Below are positions 59,302 to 64,000 of a stretch of 64,000 nucleotides of DNA, in pieces. The number at the start of each line of letters is the position of its first letter. Positions within the stretch are counted from its first letter, which is position 1. Position numbers and translations under genes: made by a program. The DNA is taken from NCBI GenBank assembly GCA_903813345.2, contig CAIIXF020000003.1, positions 29,029,248 to 29,093,247 of the forward strand, read 5' to 3'. Under the pieces are notes generated by a model. It had not been told where the DNA came from and ran no database searches. It saw only the letters and a list, made by a program, of their open reading frames with translations. Origin of the DNA: Owenia fusiformis (lineage: Eukaryota; Annelida; Polychaeta; Sabellida; Oweniidae).

Positions 59302-62300
59302 ATGGATGCATCGACCATTGACACGCCAAACAATGGGGCTGATGTTCCTACTTCACCAGAAAAAAATGCTCCTGCGTCTCCTGTAAAGGTGCCTACATCT
59401 CCAGAAAATAAACTTGTATCTCATATCGATGCTCCTGCATCACCTGATGGGAATTTTTCACCAAAGCCGTCCTTTACTTCACTTGATGACACCCCAGCTT
59501 CCCCAGAACCAGAGTCTTTAACAACAGATATATTGCCAAGTTTAAATAAACCCTTATCTCCAAAAACATTTGAAGATGCTCCCCAGAGTCCTGAGGAATC
59601 TCCTATGTCACCAGATGGAGATAACAATATGGAAACTGCAAATGTTGCTACACCTGCATCTCCTGACCAAGAAGCAATGGACGATACACCTCAATCTCCT
59701 GAGCCAGAAAACATGGAAGTTTCATACACCCCCATGTCCCCAACTGAGGCACCTAAGTCACCCGAAGCCCCTGCTTCTCCAGACATTGAAGCACCTGCTT
59801 CTCCTGACATTGAAGGTCCAGCTTCCCCAGATATTGAAGCTCCTGCCTCACCTGAAAGAATGGGACCTACCTCTCCAGAAGCTGAAGGTCCAGCTTCCCC
59901 AGACGGTCCTGCCTCTCCTGATGCAGAAACTGACTTCGCCCCATTGGTGCCTACTGATTCTGAAGCCAGGTTTGATGAAGCCCCAGCTTCTCCAGATGAT
60001 CAAGGAGAATCAACAGAAGCAATATTTACTCCTCAGTCACCTGATGAGCCTCCTCCTGAAAAAGACTCTCCTCAATCCCCTGTAGAGGGTCCTGCTTCTC
60101 CGGATGATATACCAGCTTCTATAGAAGACAATTCAAAATTATTTTCACCCAACTCTCCTCTAGAGCACCCTCCTGTTAATAATGACACACCTTCATCCCC
60201 TATAACAAGTACAACAGATATAAATGCAATAAAAACTACTGAAGATGATATTGACGATAAGGAATCTGTAGATTTAGGCCTTGATTCTGACTCTGAAAAT
60301 GAAGCTGCTTCTCCATTAAAAGAGCAGCCACAAAATACAATAAAATTTAAAACTACAAGGAAAAGATCAAGTACTGGTAGTAGAACTAGTGAAGGTCGGT
60401 CACAAAGTAGGGACGACAATGATGCTGCAGTTTTAGACTTAGGCGAATCTCATATCAATGATTTAGATAATGATGTTGTTGCTGGTGATATCATTAAAAT
60501 CAGATCTAGTGTGCAGGATGATCACGGTGAACTGGATTATGATGAGGAAGATGATGAGGAACATAAAAAACAGGTAAGCCTTTTTCTGAATATAAACAAT
60601 GTTGTACATATTTTCAAGTGAAATCACATGTTTTACTGCTTTTTTCATGATCACCACTTATAGTAGTAAAGGGCTTACACGTTTCTTGTCTCCCCTCCAT
60701 ATGCTATATATTTTCAAAGCTTTATAGTGAGAGAATGTGGGGAACACACAGATAGTAATGCAAAACTATTTAGTGAAGTACAACAATGTATTTCCTGTAC
60801 TGGTGTACACACAAAAAGGACAAATAGATTTCATGTTAGTTGTAACATCTGGTCACATTTGGCTACAGGTTGAGTGCTAAATCCAAAACCTCTGGGCTAC
60901 CAGTGAATGATGGTAGGGATATACATGTCAGTGATCTCCACAGGATATTTTCTCAAGTGGGTGCAAAATTCTCATTTTCACAATTCAGACCAAAATTGGT
61001 CAAAATATGCCCATTTTTCATAATTTTTCTCATTTTCAAGTGGATGCAAATGGATTTTCAGGTGGGTTCAAGCCTATTTCCAAAATCTCAGGTGGGTGCT
61101 GCATCCACTTGCTTTAATACTGGGGAGATCACTGCATGTAAATAATTATGATTGCATTAATGATACTGTTGTTCACATAGGGAGATGGTGAGATAGAAGA
61201 TGATGATGGTGAACTCAAGTCAGATGATGAGAAGGAAAAGGCAGATGAGGAGAAAGAAGCAAATGGTGATGAAGATGGTGAAGTAGATGTAAGTACACAT
61301 GCAATTGCCCCTACTGTCTCTCACTCTTCAGTTCTAATATATTAACCAACCATTGAACTCTTGACTTGCACTTATGTTGTAAGCTATAGGGATTTTTTCT
61401 CAAAATCAACACTAACTAACTAAATGATTTCTTTATCATCTAGCTGAATTGTTGTAAAATCTTCAAATAATCATTGTTTTCCCACGAGAGTCAGGATTAA
61501 TTGCAGATAATTTTCCTGTCAGTGCCTCTTCAACAATGTAGATAATGTCCATGCTCTTGAGGAGGGTTCAAAAAGGTTCATTTATTCATTAAAACAAATT
61601 GTTTTTCAGGATGACTGTGAAGAAGGTGAAATCAAAGAAGATGAGCCTGCTAGGAGACAGTTCATACGCCCCACATGTCGCTTCTTTGTCAGGGGGGCTT
61701 GTACCTGGGGAATGCAGTGTAGATTCTTACATCCAGGCGTCAATGATAAAGGTAAGGCTTTTTAGCTCACCTGGTGATGAGCTTTTGGAATAAACGATTG
61801 TCTCTCTTCCCATGTGTGTCAACAATAGTGGCATGTTTTAAAACATTTTGATTTTGACCTTGATTTTCATTTTAAGGTAGCTGTATCCCCAGGGCCTAAA
61901 AGTTACTTTTCGATAAAGTGTATATATTTTTATGTTAAAATGACCATGACATAAATTATGCATCACCATGAATTTAATTGGTCACCTTCGTATTTTATTT
62001 AAAGCTGGAAAACATTTTGATTCCCCAAGTTATGTTCAAAATGGCAACACAAATACATTACTGGGGATAATGCATGAAATCAATCAAAATTATGTATCAA
62101 TATGAAGTAAAAAAACAACAACATTTCCAATGCTGAAAAACTACACTTTTGCCTTTTTGGTCTTATTTGAATTTACTTTGCTTTGTAGGTGCATACAACA
62201 TGTTGGATAACAGACCTGTCCAGGGGAGGGGCATCAAGGACAGACTTGGACCAAGGGAGCCAGAACATAGAGAGGCACACTGGCAGAGAGAGCAGGATAG

Positions 62301-63551
62301 AGAGGTACATTTGCCAAGACAACTATGTGAATCAACAGCATGAACTATTGTTTCTGTATCAATAATCTTGAACTGTAGTCAGTCACTTACATTGCTATTT
62401 CTAAATGTGATTTTGTATTGTAATGTCTTGCATTCATACCAATGTACTAGGTAGATAACATATGTAGTGCAATTGTATCTAGAGGTGAGGTGCATATTTT
62501 CTGTATTTGTTTTTCAAATGTCTAAGACATGCAGAAATATCCATCCCTGGGATACATAAGAACAGAAGCCCCCACATGTGTACTTTATTATCAATATATT
62601 CATTTCAGATGAGTTATTTTTGTTTTTCACAGATATTAGAATACGAGTAATAAGGTCTCGTATATATGCCTCAACTATTGGCTTTAAAATGTTAGCCTTT
62701 TGCAGATATTCGACATAGGAAAATCAACTTGTAATTCCCTGATTTTTTCAAAAAATGATGCTTCGGGATGTGGTTCAGCCATCAAAGTCTATCTGGAATA
62801 TAAAATATATGCATACTAAAATCAAATATTTGGTTATATTTGTTATTTTGTGTTTTATATTTAGTCATTCAGTCATCTTTATGTGTTAGAAAACCATAAA
62901 CATTATCAGAAATGCTTAGAATTTTTTTACTTTTGTTATTAATATTCTTAGTTTATTTATTTAAATCAAAGTTATTTCTTAAAACTCACAAAACAAAACA
63001 CTGACTATTCTGCTCCATATCAATTTACAGCATGACAGAGAGCCCTCCCCCAGGGAAAGGGAAAGATCACCCGTACCAGCTGACTCTCCACCCCGCACTG
63101 AATCTGCCTGGGAGAGAGGTCTTAGACAAGCAAAGGAGGTTTGTACAAGCAAGTTTGTATAATAACAATCTCGTAAGATCTTTCTGTTTAGTTTTAGTCA
63201 CAATTTCACAAATGACATCTGTTATTGATTCAAGACAAGAAGAATATTGAAGAGCAGGGAGATTCTTTTTCCTTATACTTATTTATAATGGGAAAAATGA
63301 AACTATTTATATCAGTATTAATTGAATGATCCTTTTATGATATGCTTTAGGAGAAAATGACTTTCATTTATCACATTGCATTTCCAGGCTATTAAGAAGG
63401 CGAAGAAAGTTAAAGAGACGGAGACAAATTTAGAAGAAAAGCGTATGAATCTTACGATAGAGGACAATAAAGAAAATGATAGAAACTTCGAACGTGATCG
63501 TTTTTACCGAGAGGAGAGATATTATAAAGATCCATATTACGATCAGGAGGT
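59302..63551 (+). CDS. ZC3H18: Zinc finger CCCH domain-containing protein 18, 5' part
   Basis: ZC3H18 links the nuclear cap-binding complex to RNA processing and exosome-mediated decay. Six coding exons join in phase and the gene continues past the window: 59302-60573, 61181-61288, 61610-61751, 62189-62304, 63031-63138 and 63388-63551 (strong GTAAGT donor at 63552, phase 2). Exon 1 encodes 424 residues of low complexity with dozens of PASPD/PTSPE/PQSPE-type Ser-Pro motifs, then an acidic stretch continuing into exon 2. Exon 3 holds the single CCCH finger (C-x7-C-x5-C-x3-H, with ACTWGMQCRFLHPGVNDK). Exon 5 has ESAWERGLRQAKE and exon 6 KKAKKV, then ERDRFYREERYYKDPYYDQE, all conserved landmarks. 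An acceptor AG at 59299 just before ATGGATGCA implies an upstream untranslated exon. Confidence 0.93.
60930..61135. mobile_element. MITE in ZC3H18 intron 1
   Basis: Ends CAGTGATCTCC and GGAGATCACTG are perfect 11-bp inverted repeats. The interior has CAAGTGGGTGCAAAATTCTC and GTCAAAATATGCCC, shared with the copy at 6070-6215. Confidence 0.78.
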
Positions 63552-63584
63552 GTAAGTAATGTAATACGTCAATAAAAGTGCACG

Positions 63585-63650
63585 TGTCCTGATCGTATCC
63601 TGATCATGTCCTGATCGTATCCTGATCATGTCCTGATCGTATCATCGTAA
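63585..63650. repeat. Short tandem repeat TCCTGATCGTATCCTGATCATG
   Basis: About three copies of a 22-bp unit just inside the intron after the last visible ZC3H18 exon. Confidence 0.8.
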
Positions 63651-63651
63651 C

Positions 63652-64000
63652 ACATCCGTACTGGATGAATACGAAACCCAAAAGTGAACATTTGGATTAA
63701 TACGCAAAAGTAGAAAAGAGGAATGTGAAAAAAATGTGAAGAGACATTGTAGGAGAAAATGTAAAAGTAGAAAGCTAACATCGAAAGTAAAGTAAAAAAA
63801 AGTTCAGTAAAAGTAGTACAAAGTACGCGTTAAAAGTTAAAGTAGTTTAGTAAGTAAGTGGCAAAGTTCGCGATTCTGTGCTCATAACATTTCCAAATAT
63901 GGAAATTATTGTGTTATGTAAGTATCATCTAGATAAAATATGGATAAGATTTACTTGTTGTTAATTTTGTTGTAATAATTATTAAAGATACATAAATGAA
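63652..64000. other. ZC3H18 intron, no feature recognised
   Basis: A-rich intronic DNA; the next coding exon is beyond the window. Confidence 0.45.

Noticed and set aside
59570-60085. 171-codon frame and antisense frames over ZC3H18 exon 1
   Set aside because: Out-of-frame shadows created by the repetitive Ser-Pro coding sequence.

Overview
The window is nuclear DNA of an animal. Every protein gene is split by GT..AG introns, there are no operons, coding density is low, and introns and intergenic DNA are full of small transposons and satellites. AT-rich composition, CCCTAA-type motifs and the gene set (CTNNBL1, ZC3H18, an apparent MEP-1-like zinc-finger gene, rhodopsin-class GPCRs) fit an invertebrate, probably marine (for example a hemichordate, another invertebrate deuterostome or a mollusc). 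I cannot fix the phylum from the sequence alone.

Layout. 1-11.4 kb: a MEP-1-like multi-zinc-finger gene (+, coding 3113-8647) with several MITEs. 11.4-12.7 kb: decayed transposon DNA. 12.8-48.3 kb: a large tandem segmental duplication. Block A (about 12.8-21.9 kb) and block B (about 26.6-46.5 kb) each hold an intact five-coding-exon rhodopsin-family GPCR on +, a minisatellite, arrays of a 'GGCCGCCATTTT' repeat, and the 3' end of CTNNBL1 on -. Only block B carries the real, contiguous CTNNBL1 tail; block A has two orphan exons, one of them frameshifted. A 5'-truncated LINE sits between the blocks. Block B is interrupted by a 7.5-kb DNA element with about 0.5-kb terminal inverted repeats and a 5-bp target duplication, whose interior is mostly tandem repeats, including a 91-bp satellite and a telomere-motif/hairpin array. 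Block A preserves the empty site.

44.9-56.4 kb: CTNNBL1 on -, 16 coding exons reconstructed with consistent splice phases, 545 codons plus stop. One in-frame TGA in exon 6 replaces an expected serine codon. 56.4-59.3 kb: divergent intergenic region with an inverted-repeat element and a hAT-type MITE. 59.3-63.55 kb onward: ZC3H18 on +, six coding exons, running off the right edge.

Functional picture: CTNNBL1 (spliceosome-associated armadillo protein) and ZC3H18 (CCCH protein linking cap-bound RNA to processing and decay) are divergent neighbours, both in nuclear RNA metabolism. The MEP-1-like protein would be a chromatin/repression factor. The GPCR pair is a recent tandem expansion. Because the two blocks are alignable, many insertions can be recognised by eye as filled versus empty sites, which is the main strength of this window.
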